From: Bacteroidota bacterium
Lineage (GTDB): Bacteria > Bacteroidota > Bacteroidia > Bacteroidales > Paludibacteraceae
Direction: 5' to 3'
DNA length: 64,000 bases
Assembly (NCBI GenBank): GCA_023391625.1
Contig: JAEWAN010000032.1
Coordinates: 1 to 64,000 of the forward strand
Every line of letters begins with the position of its first letter. Within the stretch, counting starts at the first letter, position 1. The notes beneath the pieces were generated by a model. That model saw only the letters and a program-made list of their open reading frames with translations, was not told the DNA's origin and did no database searches. Below, one piece after another: positions 1 through 7,852 of this stretch. The position numbers and the translations under genes were made by a program.

Positions 1-365
1 CCTGGTGGTCTGCCTGGTGGCTTTGCAATAGCCAGAGCTGCTTCTCCTCCAGAATGAAAGGTTTTTCTCCACTGATAGAATGCAGACTGGCTGATATTAT
101 ACTTTGACATTATTTCAACCAAAGATAGTCCTTTTTCCTCAAAATCTTTTATTGCCTGAAGCTTATAGGATAAATCGGCATGGATGTAAGCTCTCTTTTT
201 TAATGCCAAAGGGCCTATAGACTGATATTGTTCCCACATGAAAGTCAGACGGCGGCCGTCTATTCCAAATTTTTCTCGGACATAGTTTATGCTATGCCCA
301 TCTTCAAGTATATGCATATACTTCAATAGTTCTGAATAACCGTGGTGCTTATACTTTTTTGACAT
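1..365 (-). CDS. IS3-family transposase OrfA (helix-turn-helix), partial
   Basis: A partial gene runs off the left edge; about 121 codons are visible from the ATG at 365. Reading the minus strand gives MSKKYKHHGYSELLKYMHIL, followed by two helix-turn-helix-like repeats. The second contains FEEKGLSLVEIMSKYNISQS and then AFYQWRKTFHSGGEAAL, the pattern of the InsE/OrfA DNA-binding subunit of IS3/IS150 elements. That subunit binds the terminal repeats and is usually joined to the OrfB DDE catalytic part by -1 frameshifting; OrfB would lie outside the window. Whether the element is intact is unknown. Confidence 0.7.
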   Translation of the reverse strand, partial: MSKKYKHHGYSELLKYMHILEDGHSINYVREKFGIDGRRLTFMWEQYQSIGPLALKKRAYIHADLSYKLQAIKDFEEKGLSLVEIMSKYNISQSAFYQWRKTFHSGGEAALAIAKPPGRPP

Positions 366-406
366 AATAAAACCCCGAAAGTTTTGTGTCTAACTTTCGG
401 GGTGCA
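1..406 (-). mobile_element. End of an IS3-family (IS150-like) insertion sequence
   Basis: The window opens inside an insertion sequence whose orfA-type gene reads leftward out of the window. The outer end is placed at about 406 because the minus strand there reads TGCACCCCGAAAGTTAGACA, a typical TG-starting terminal repeat. A second copy of the 11-base core lies inverted just inside it (373-383 against 392-402). Only this end is visible, so the far repeat, the target duplication and orfB cannot be checked. The exact boundary is inferred. Confidence 0.6.
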
Positions 407-433
407 TATCATAACAACAATTCGGAGTTTTTT

Positions 434-449
434 GCGGTATGGACGGGAC
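434..449. repeat. Left 16-bp att-like direct repeat (tRNA-Asp 3' end copy)
   Basis: The sequence GCGGTATGGACGGGAC here is identical to 6612-6627, where it is the 3' end of the tRNA-Asp gene. The rest of the tRNA is absent here. A short duplicated tRNA 3' end at one side and the whole tRNA at the other is the usual footprint of site-specific integration. It marks one border of a 6.2 kb island. Confidence 0.8.
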
Positions 450-760
450 AAATAGTCTCCGCTCAAACACCTTATATTCAAACAATTAACTAACTCAGAA
501 AATCAAATCCGCCTCGGAACCCACCTTTCAATAAAAGTATTGATTTTCATGCATTTAGCTATTATTTCAAAGTACGATTATTAAATTATGAAGATAGTTA
601 TTTTCCTGAAAAATGCAATTATTTATATGCTATTTAGACTTTATATTTTTCATTGCTGAAATACTAAAATATTGGTTTATCTTAAAATTAGAACCAATAT
701 TTGTTAAAAAGTATTATATTTGTGTTTTACTGTATTATACAGGATTGAAAACTGATAAAT
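450..760. other. Gene-free left arm of the island
   Basis: No gene is seen between the att-like repeat and the first island gene. The stretch is AT-rich. It contains a 9-base inverted repeat (498-506 with 540-548) separated by 33 bases, and a TATATTTG -7-like box at 715-722, about 40 bases before the ATG at 761. No TTG at the expected -33 distance was found, so the promoter call is weak. Confidence 0.4.
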
Positions 761-1231
761 ATGGCCAAACAAAGTAATGATTCAACAAAAACTGTTAAAG
801 GAATAATCTATCAATTTTTAATTGCTCTTGAAAAATGTTTTGAATTGCAAAAAGGAGAGTGTGTCTATATTGAAACTTTTGGTGATATTTCAATATTAGG
901 AGATAATTCAGTTCAGATAGAGTCTAAATACTATAATAGTTATTTGACAGAATTAAACCAGAACATATGGAAAACTCTAAATAATTGGATGAAAGATGAA
1001 TTTCCTTTAGATAGCTTTAAGTCGTTGATTTTATTAACTACTCAAAAAGTTAAGATTAACTCCCCTTGGTATGATTGGAATAATAAAAATCAAACTGAAA
1101 AATATAAAATTTTATTAAGTATCAAAGATAAATTTTTAAAGCAAAAAAAGAAATCTAAAGAAACTAAAGACTTTATGGAATTTATTTTTGAGGATTCCCC
1201 AAAAAATAAATTCCATAAAAATACTCAATAA
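761..1231 (+). CDS. ABC-3C system nuclease effector, N-terminal part (frameshifted gene)
   Basis: This is the first half of what looks like one gene split by a frameshift; the second half starts in another frame inside its 3' end. Residues 14-28 (GIIYQFLIALEKCFE) and an acidic/ExK arrangement, with Asp42 in FGDIS and Glu54-Lys56 in VQIESK, match the PD-(D/E)xK-like dsDNA nuclease domain (DUF4297/Cap4-like). That domain heads the effector subunits of three-component ABC conflict systems. The motif FKSLILLTT at residues 86-94 also fits. The true protein should continue past residue ~147 into the frame read at 1188-1877. The switch lies near the C4A6 run at 1197-1206 and needs a +1 shift. As read, the product would be a nuclease domain without its C-terminal docking region. 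The nuclease assignment is by motif recall, not search. Confidence 0.6.
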   Translation: MAKQSNDSTKTVKGIIYQFLIALEKCFELQKGECVYIETFGDISILGDNSVQIESKYYNSYLTELNQNIWKTLNNWMKDEFPLDSFKSLILLTTQKVKINSPWYDWNNKNQTEKYKILLSIKDKFLKQKKKSKETKDFMEFIFEDSPKNKFHKNTQ

Positions 1232-1877
1232 GTTCTTTATTGAACATAATTCTATAGATGATGAACAGTACTACCAAAGAATAAAAGGTCAGTACTCGAA
1301 AAATATACCTGCTATACGAGCAGATCAGTATATGAGAACTATGTTTGGGTATATTTTAAGTCCTAAAATAATTGAGAACAAATGGGAAATTTCCTATGAG
1401 GGTTTTAGTGCCGAATCAGTAAATATCACTAAGCGACTTGTGGATACAACTACAGAATTTCCACCTAAAATTAAGCTATCGACTATAGATTGTACAAGTT
1501 ATATCCAGAATCCTTTTGTGGAGAAGATTAAAGAAATTGAATACCATGATGTTATAACAGAAGCTATAACTAACTTTGTTCAAACACGTGAAATGATCTT
1601 ACAAGAATTTCGCTTTTCACCAACAATTCATTCTTCATTAAAAGAATACGAAGAAAATGTTAGGCACAAATATAATATTAAATATAGAAAGTCATGCCGT
1701 AATTGTGTAGTAAACAAAAGAATCCCGCTGTCTCAAGATTTTTATGATGATATTATGGATTCAAATAGTGGAACTTTTTATATATACAACTCAATACCTC
1801 CTTATTTTTACAATGGAATGATGCATATTTTAGCAGATGAAAATGACGATATTACCTGGTTACTTAATAATACATGA
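1188..1877 (+). CDS. ABC-3C system effector, C-terminal part (frameshifted gene)
   Basis: This is the second half of the split effector. The open frame begins only at a TTG at 1188, so it probably has no start of its own and is the continuation of the gene starting at 761. From about 1215 it reads ILNKFFIEHNSIDDEQYYQR and goes on as an all-alpha-looking region with DQYMRTMFGYILSPKI. A cysteine pair (SCRNC) lies about 60 residues from the end. In the family this part is the ABC-3C C-terminal domain, which links the effector to the ATPase and middle component. The stop is three bases before the ATG of the middle component, so the three genes are one transcription unit. The CTD assignment is inferred mainly from position and length. 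Confidence 0.5.
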   Translation: MRIPQKINSIKILNKFFIEHNSIDDEQYYQRIKGQYSKNIPAIRADQYMRTMFGYILSPKIIENKWEISYEGFSAESVNITKRLVDTTTEFPPKIKLSTIDCTSYIQNPFVEKIKEIEYHDVITEAITNFVQTREMILQEFRFSPTIHSSLKEYEENVRHKYNIKYRKSCRNCVVNKRIPLSQDFYDDIMDSNSGTFYIYNSIPPYFYNGMMHILADENDDITWLLNNT

Positions 1878-1880
1878 TTT

Positions 1881-2342
1881 ATGAGTAAGTTTATTGATAA
1901 CATAGCAGTCATACACAATAATATTTTTTCTTTAACGCCTATTTTAGTTTCTTTTTATAAGAATCTCAAGAGACAGGAAAGGAATATTTTATTGGCTTAT
2001 TTTGTATTTCCTATAGTGTTTAATCAAGAATGCTTAAAGGATTTGATTAAAGTAAGATCAAACTCACGATTAAGCAGAATTGCATTAAATAAAAAATGTA
2101 TGGCTGGGTTCGCAGAAAGGTTTGAATATTATAAAGATATAACAAATAGCTGTTTACAGTACGCCATCGACTGTAAATATATAAAAATAGAGGAGGATTT
2201 AAGCGTAGTTGCCGATTCTGAAACTTCTTTATATACAGACCCTTCATTAACGGATAGCTTACGACTTGCATCCCAATTACATAATATATTTACTTTGGAT
2301 GTACTTAATACATATCTTGCATTTGGAATAAAGCATTTATGA
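1881..2342 (+). CDS. Three-component ABC system middle component
   Basis: A 153-residue mostly helical protein without signal peptide or membrane segments. Features include LLAYFVFPIVFNQECLKDL near residue 40 and SRLSRIALNKKCMAGFAERF near residue 65. Size, position and the hydrophobic N-terminal pattern fit the middle component (MC) that sits between effector and ATPase in ABC-3C systems. Its role there is thought to be bridging effector and SMC-like ATPase. It starts three bases after the effector stop and overlaps the ATPase gene by ATGA (2339-2342), a sign of translational coupling. No catalytic motif is visible. The identification rests strongly on context. Confidence 0.65.
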   Translation: MSKFIDNIAVIHNNIFSLTPILVSFYKNLKRQERNILLAYFVFPIVFNQECLKDLIKVRSNSRLSRIALNKKCMAGFAERFEYYKDITNSCLQYAIDCKYIKIEEDLSVVADSETSLYTDPSLTDSLRLASQLHNIFTLDVLNTYLAFGIKHL

Positions 2343-4360
2343 AAACATACATAAAACATATTGGCATAATAGACAAGTTTAATAATTGTCATTGTATTGA
2401 ATTGACTGAAGGCTTAAATATCATAACAGGGCGATCGTCAACAGGAAAGAGTGCAATTATTGAGATATTTGATTACTGTACCGGTAATTCTGATAATACA
2501 ATTCCTGAAGGTATTATTACTGACAATGCTATACTTTATTTTGTTGTATTCGAGACAAATAATACCAGTTTAGTATTAGCTCGTAACCAAGAAGATAAAA
2601 GTACTACAGCTTTCTATAAAGTAGACCCGAAATTTCCAGAAATTAAAGATATCAATATTAACTATTTCAGTAAAGATTATTTTTTGCCTTTAAAAACATT
2701 CAAAGAAACATTGAGTCATTTCTGGGGTATTGATATCTCCTCTATGGACGAAAAAGACGAAAACTCATTTTATAAACCGAAGAGAGGGCACCCGTCTTTT
2801 AGAAATATGATATCATTCATGCTCCAACATCAAAATCTTATAGCGAATAAGCATTCGTTATTTTATAGATTTGATGAAAAAGAAAAGCGTGAAAGAACCA
2901 TTGACGAATTTAAAATTTTTGCAGGATTTGTCGATCAGGAATATTTTATAATCAAGCAAGAACTCGAAGAAAAAAAACTGCAGCATGAGAAAGCTATACG
3001 GCAAATGAATCAGTTTGAAATTGATAAACAAAATAAAGCGAAAGAGCGGGATGGACTTTTAGATGAATATTTCATGATAAGCGGCTCTCGTTTATTTGAA
3101 GGAATATCCGGTATAAACCTCTTAAATGCACCTAAAATATATCAAGACCAGCTTAAAAATCGTAATATAGATATTGATGAGTCTTCTGAACAATATAAGA
3201 TTCAATATAAAAAATTAGAATTAGAGAAAAATCAACTTTTAGCACAACGCAGAAAGTTATCCTTAAAATTGGAAGAAATAAATTCATCCATTAATTATGT
3301 AGAACGCTATGCAAGAACGATTGATAATTTAAAACCTGTTTCGGAAGCCATTCATGATGAATCACATTGTCCTTTTTGCAAACAAGAAAATACAGATACT
3401 AAAAATGAAATAAATAAACTCTCAGACGCTATCGATTGGTTGAATACTGAATTGAGAAAGGCCCCACAAATGCTCAGTTCCTTTTTACCCGAAAAGAGAA
3501 AATTAGAACAAAAAATAAAAGAATTAAATATCAAGTTAAAGCAAATACATAAGGAAATCAGTAAGATATTAGAAGTTAATGAAAAATTAGAGCACAATAA
3601 ATCATTAGAAGAGCAATCTTTGAAAGTCTTGTTATCAATTGAAAATGAGTTAGACTGGTCTATTAATAAGAAGAACAATATAATAGACTTAAATATCCAA
3701 CAAATAGCTAAAGAAATAGAAGAATTAGAAGAAAAGCTTGAAAATAAATACAATGTAGAAAATAAGCTTTTAGAAGCAGAAAAGTTTATAAATGATTCAA
3801 TGAAAGAAATAGGTCAATATCTGGATTTTGAAGAGTCATACAAACCTTTCAAATTACATTTTGATATTAAAACGTTTGAATTATACTATTTAAAAACTTC
3901 TGGAAAAACAGACAAAAAGATTTATTTAAGGTCAATGGGTAGTGGGGCAAATTGGCCTTATTCACATATATGCTTGTTTTTAGGTATTTTAAAATATTTC
4001 TCTTCCCTGGGAGATAAAGCTTTAGTACCTACAGTTTTATTTTTAGATCAGCCAAGCCAGGTATATTTTCCATCTGTAATTGATATAAGTGAAGAAACTT
4101 TTGATGCCTCAAAGTTAAAAAGTTTAGAAGGAAAAGCTGATAAGGTCGACATTGACTTACAAGCAGTTACAAATCTTTTTGAACAGATTATTATTTTTAT
4201 AAATAATATGAATAAGGAATATGATTTCAAACCCCAGATTATAATATCAGACCATGCAGATAACCTCAAATTGAAAGAGGACTCATTTGAAAATTATGTA
4301 AGACACCGGTGGAGGAAAAAAAATGAAGGTTTTATAAATAAAGATTTGCTTGAGGAATAA
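2339..4360 (+). CDS. DUF3732-type SMC/Rad50-like ABC ATPase of an ABC-3C system
   Basis: A 673-residue ATPase with the split-head layout of SMC/Rad50 proteins. Walker A is GRSSTGKS at residues 31-38. Two coiled-coil arms occupy about 205-340 and 355-490, joined by a Rad50-like zinc-hook motif CPFC at about 344-347. The ABC signature-like MGSGANWPYS lies at about 533, and Walker B/D-loop VLFLDQPSQ at about 565. The C-terminal half matches DUF3732 as I know it. In established work these ATPases pair with a middle component and a nuclease or other effector and are predicted to sense DNA or RNA and license the effector (predicted anti-phage function). All motifs look intact, so this component could be functional even though the effector gene is broken. 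Confidence 0.8.
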   Translation: MKTYIKHIGIIDKFNNCHCIELTEGLNIITGRSSTGKSAIIEIFDYCTGNSDNTIPEGIITDNAILYFVVFETNNTSLVLARNQEDKSTTAFYKVDPKFPEIKDININYFSKDYFLPLKTFKETLSHFWGIDISSMDEKDENSFYKPKRGHPSFRNMISFMLQHQNLIANKHSLFYRFDEKEKRERTIDEFKIFAGFVDQEYFIIKQELEEKKLQHEKAIRQMNQFEIDKQNKAKERDGLLDEYFMISGSRLFEGISGINLLNAPKIYQDQLKNRNIDIDESSEQYKIQYKKLELEKNQLLAQRRKLSLKLEEINSSINYVERYARTIDNLKPVSEAIHDESHCPFCKQENTDTKNEINKLSDAIDWLNTELRKAPQMLSSFLPEKRKLEQKIKELNIKLKQIHKEISKILEVNEKLEHNKSLEEQSLKVLLSIENELDWSINKKNNIIDLNIQQIAKEIEELEEKLENKYNVENKLLEAEKFINDSMKEIGQYLDFEESYKPFKLHFDIKTFELYYLKTSGKTDKKIYLRSMGSGANWPYSHICLFLGILKYFSSLGDKALVPTVLFLDQPSQVYFPSVIDISEETFDASKLKSLEGKADKVDIDLQAVTNLFEQIIIFINNMNKEYDFKPQIIISDHADNLKLKEDSFENYVRHRWRKKNEGFINKDLLEE

Positions 4361-4395
4361 TAACTTATGGATTTAAAAGTCAAAATTAATGCTTT

Positions 4396-5397
4396 ATGAT
4401 AGAAACTGACATTGTATTATTGGTAAATAGAAAAACAGATTTCGAATTAATTAAACAGGTAATCATAGATCAAAGGATTCAATCTCCTGTTTATATCCGC
4501 GAATATGAAAATCATTACCAAATTAATATTACGAGTGAGTACGAGGAATGGGAGTTAGATTCTGCGATACTCGAATCTTTCCCTGAATATGAATTTACTT
4601 CTGACCTGGGAAAAGGACGGAAGGAAATAAGGCTTGAACTATCCAGATATCAATCCTTACTATCTACCGATGATTGGGGAAGACCGATAAGAAACCCTTT
4701 GGATGAGACTAAATATCTGGTTAAAAAGTCTAATAGAAAATCAGATTTATGGTTCAATCCAGAAATAAAGATTCTTTTCGAAGATAATGAACAGAATTAC
4801 CATATACATATAATTGATGGAATAAATAAAGCAACCGGGGAAAAGGGATTTCTACTGCTAAAAGAATTTAAGAATAATGTCACCAATGAAACCGAATTTT
4901 TTACAGATGTTCTTTATAAAACACCACATGATGCCTTTAATTCAGGATATCAAAAAATCCAAAAACTGGTAAACAATGATTTTAATGAGTATGCCCAAAG
5001 GAAAAAGAAAAAACTAAAAGACGTTCAGAAGCTTCCACGTAAAATAGTTCGAGAGTTTATCAACGCATGCAATAAAAGTGATAAAGAAGGAATTCTAAAA
5101 AAACTCTCTCCCCATATTAGCTTTGAGAAGTTAGTTGATAGGCAGATGGATGTTAAAACGGAAGGTTTAGAAGAATTTAAAGAATACTTAGATTCTCCAA
5201 GCCAAGATTTATGCGGAATGGACTTTAAAATCAGGTCATCGTGGGATATTAAATTGTCGACAATTATTATTGGATTGAAATATTTTCCAACTGACAAGGA
5301 TGAAGCCGAAAGAAGAGAACAACTCAGGTGGGTAAGGTTTTTAATTGAGGGAAATAAGATTGTGCGTATTGTGTGGGCAAATCAATATCTTGTTTAG
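4396..5397 (+). CDS. Island protein of unknown function, possible NTF2-like C-terminus
   Basis: I do not recognise this 333-residue protein as a whole. It has no signal peptide or membrane segment and is rich in charged residues. The last ~125 residues (from REFINACNKSDKEGILKKL to RWVRFLIEGNKIVRIVWANQ) have the helix-helix-strand pattern of NTF2/SnoaL-like domains, which would suit a ligand-binding, immunity or adaptor role; this is inference. It follows the ATPase by 35 bases on the same strand. A ten-codon ORF at 4367-4399 ends in TGA overlapping its ATG (ATGA), which could couple its translation to the upstream genes. It may be an accessory gene of the ABC-3C unit or separate cargo. Confidence 0.55.
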   Translation: MIETDIVLLVNRKTDFELIKQVIIDQRIQSPVYIREYENHYQINITSEYEEWELDSAILESFPEYEFTSDLGKGRKEIRLELSRYQSLLSTDDWGRPIRNPLDETKYLVKKSNRKSDLWFNPEIKILFEDNEQNYHIHIIDGINKATGEKGFLLLKEFKNNVTNETEFFTDVLYKTPHDAFNSGYQKIQKLVNNDFNEYAQRKKKKLKDVQKLPRKIVREFINACNKSDKEGILKKLSPHISFEKLVDRQMDVKTEGLEEFKEYLDSPSQDLCGMDFKIRSSWDIKLSTIIIGLKYFPTDKDEAERREQLRWVRFLIEGNKIVRIVWANQYLV

Positions 5398-5496
5398 ATA
5401 TAAAAGCAAAGATAATAAGGTAAGACAGACGAATGGAAGATCGTAAGATCACTATAGAAACTTACCGAATGTAATAGTCAAGACTTGTTCTGACAT

Positions 5497-6368
5497 TCAG
5501 TTTACATATCCACAACTGACCGTCATATTATCTGATTTAATATGTTCGGGTTTCAAAGTCTTTACATCAGCGAAAGCAAGTTCCGTATAGTAACAAAAAA
5601 CAAAGATATCCCGTACTCGGTTATGCTGTGGAAGTTTAAAATCCGTATTTATTAATATATTTAATTCCTCTTTTGTAAGAAATGCTATGTGAGTTTCCTG
5701 CTCAGTGAACTTAATTCCGAAAAAAGGATCTTTCTATACCTAGCCGTTAGCCATGGTAATACGGAATATCTTTTTAAAGTTCTTCAAATGTTTTAGAACC
5801 AAATTGTGATGGTAGTTAATTGTGTTTTAAAAAATAAATCGTAATTCCTGACGAATTGGTTATCTACATCTGCTATCTTAATATCTTTTGTTTTATATTG
5901 ATAAGATAAGTATTCTTTTAAACGAAGTAGGAAAGTGTAGAATTTTTTGGCTGTAACCTCTACATAATCTACTCCGCCCAACAAATACACTTGCTTGTTA
6001 TGTTCGGAAAAGACCTCCATAAGAGTTTTAAATTTTTCAGTATCTTCATGTCCCTGTAAGATATCGACTATTATTTTCGCTGTGATGGGTCGTTCATCCA
6101 CTTTCAATTGCCTGAAAATTTAAAAAACTTTATTACGGTTCAGTTCAATAAAATTGTTGAGTTCGCGTAAGGCGGATTCATTGCCAACTGCACACTCTTT
6201 TGTCTGGTTCCATTTACCTGGTAGGATGGAACGCATAATCATAATTTCCGTTCTTTGGGCGTTAACAGTGATACGCATGCAAATCGGCGCTTCTCCGTTT
6301 TTCAACAGTTTTGTTTTCTTAATAAAGAAAAGAACATCCAGCTTAATGTTTGATAAAGATTTACACAT
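5497..6368 (-). pseudogene. Decayed tyrosine recombinase (island integrase)
   Basis: The minus strand encodes a Bacteroidota-type phage integrase in pieces. The arm-binding domain (IKKTKLLKNGEAPICMRITV) comes first. An in-frame TAA at 6120-6122 interrupts it before RQLKVDERPITAKIIVDILQ and the SAM-like core-binding domain. A frameshift near 5825 is followed by NYHHNLVLKHLKNFKKIFRI and two more stops at about 5740. The start of the catalytic domain (NRVRDIFVFCYYTELAFADV, including the first catalytic Arg) ends at a TGA at 5497-5499. The HxLRH and Tyr boxes are missing. Its place beside tRNA-Asp, pointing away from it, is typical of integrases using that tRNA as target. The island can therefore no longer excise by itself. 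Confidence 0.85.
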
Positions 6369-6557
6369 AGCTTTTTTGTTTACAAAGTTATTTACTATGC
6401 TCTTCTCAAGAGCCACGCAAAATACTGAAAATCAAAAATAAAGAAACGAATAGGTGGACTTTCCGGTGGAGTTTATAATTTTAATTTTGCTCCACCTTTT
6501 AATTTCCAGAAAAGGTGCTTTATTCTGCTTAAAACTATATTTTAAGACAAAAGAAAA

Positions 6558-6586
6558 ACCTCAGAAATCGTTTGATTTTCTGAGGT
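6558..6586 (-). terminator. Terminator downstream of tRNA-Asp
   Basis: A 10-bp stem (6558-6567 with 6577-6586) is followed, on the minus strand, by GGTTTTTCTTTTG. It lies 27 bases beyond the tRNA 3' end. Being on the island side of the att core, it was brought or rebuilt by the island. Confidence 0.7.
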
Positions 6587-6611
6587 CTACTCATAATTAC
6601 TTGCTTATTTA

Positions 6612-6627
6612 GCGGTATGGACGGGAC
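6612..6627. repeat. Right 16-bp att-like direct repeat inside tRNA-Asp
   Basis: Identical to 434-449. It covers the 3' strand of the acceptor stem and part of the T-stem. This is the target end of the island; the decayed integrase lies directly next to it. Confidence 0.8.
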
Positions 6628-6686
6628 TCGAACCCGCGACCCCCTGCGTGACAGGCAGGTATTCTAACCAGCTGAACTACCACACC
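6613..6686 (-). tRNA. tRNA-Asp (GTC)
   Basis: A 74-nt cloverleaf on the minus strand. The acceptor strands GGTGTGG and CCATACC pair with one G-T wobble. The D-arm is GTTCAGCTGGTTAGAAT, the anticodon loop CTGTCAC gives GTC, and the T-arm is GCGGGTTCGAGTCCCGT. The discriminator is G and CCA is not encoded. Its last bases form the island's attachment core (6612-6627), so integration leaves the tRNA intact. Confidence 0.95.
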
Positions 6687-6902
6687 GTTTTTGGTTTCGC
6701 ATTTGAGAGCTGGTTTGTTTCTCAATTGCGTTGCAAAGATAAGAGCATTTTTTGTTTCCTGCAAGCCCTTTCAGAAAAAAAAATTGCATTTTTTTCGGCA
6801 AAAAATTCTATCTTTCTGAAACACAGACATACAAATAATAAAAAAAATTTCATCACTTTACACAAAAGCCCATCAATACTACATTCTACGGATGAAAAAT
6901 GT

Positions 6903-6910
6903 TATATTTG
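6903..6910 (+). promoter_or_regulatory. -7 box upstream of purU
   Basis: TATATTTG fits the Bacteroidota TAnnTTTG -7 element and lies 25 bases before the purU ATG. No clear TTG at about 20 bases upstream, so only the -7 half is supported. Confidence 0.45.
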
Positions 6911-6935
6911 CACTTGAAAACAAGTAAAAATAATT

Positions 6936-7802
6936 ATGAATACAAGTAAAAATACAGCGATATTATTAATTCACTGTCCAGACAAACCGGGAATATTAGC
7001 TGCAGTAACAGAATTTATCAATCAGCATAAGGGAAATATTATTTATCTGGACCAATATGTAAACCGCGAAGAAGGAATATTTTTCATGCGTGTGGAATGG
7101 GAGTTGAATGAATTTGAAATTCCTAAGATGAAAATCCAGGAATATTTCCAGACTTTAATGGCAACCCGTTATAATATGGACTTTAAGTTATACTTCTCTG
7201 ACACCAAACCCCGCATGGCCATTTTCGTTTCCAAAATGTCACATTGTTTATATGACTTGTTAGCTCGTTATGCTGCCGGCGACTGGAACGTGGAAATACC
7301 TATCATCATCAGTAATCACCCGGACTTAGCCAATGTAGCCAAAAATTTCGGAATAGAATACCATGTCTTTCCTATTAATAAAGATAACAAGGCTGAACAA
7401 GAAGCCAAAGAACTGGAATTATTAAAAAAATACGATATTACATTCTGTGTACTTGCACGGTATATGCAGATCATATCCCCTGAGTTCATAGAGCAATATC
7501 CGGATAAAATTATCAACATACACCATTCTTTCCTCCCTGCCTTTGTCGGTTCCAAGCCATATCACGCAGCCCACGCACGAGGAGTAAAATTAATCGGGGC
7601 TACAAGCCACTATGTGACAAGCGACTTGGATGCAGGTCCAATCATTGAACAGGATGTAACTTATATTTCACATCGGGATACTGTGGATGAACTTATAAAG
7701 AAAGGACGAGACCTTGAAAAAATAGTTTTATCCCATGCCGTAGAAAAACATATTGAACGTAAAATATTGACATATAAAAACAGAACTGTTGTTTTTCAAT
7801 AA
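6936..7802 (+). CDS. purU: Formyltetrahydrofolate deformylase
   Basis: A 288-residue protein that hydrolyses 10-formyl-THF to formate and THF, balancing one-carbon units for purine synthesis. The N-terminal ACT domain (about 1-85, LLIHCPDKPGILAAVTEFI) is followed by a formyltransferase domain. That domain contains NIHHSFLPAF with the catalytic His, and GATSHYVTSDLDAGPII with the catalytic Asp. Length matches the family. It is the first chromosomal gene beyond the tRNA-Asp island and is followed by an acyl-CoA ligase after 50 bases on the same strand. Nothing is unusual in it. Confidence 0.95.
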   Translation: MNTSKNTAILLIHCPDKPGILAAVTEFINQHKGNIIYLDQYVNREEGIFFMRVEWELNEFEIPKMKIQEYFQTLMATRYNMDFKLYFSDTKPRMAIFVSKMSHCLYDLLARYAAGDWNVEIPIIISNHPDLANVAKNFGIEYHVFPINKDNKAEQEAKELELLKKYDITFCVLARYMQIISPEFIEQYPDKIINIHHSFLPAFVGSKPYHAAHARGVKLIGATSHYVTSDLDAGPIIEQDVTYISHRDTVDELIKKGRDLEKIVLSHAVEKHIERKILTYKNRTVVFQ

Positions 7803-7852
7803 GGTTTTTTATACTTTTGGGAAAATAGAATAACAAACAGAAAAAATCCTTT

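Noticed and set aside
6648..6917. 89-codon open frame on the plus strand
   Set aside because: It overlaps the tRNA-Asp gene on the opposite strand and has no protein-like features; the region serves as promoter for purU.
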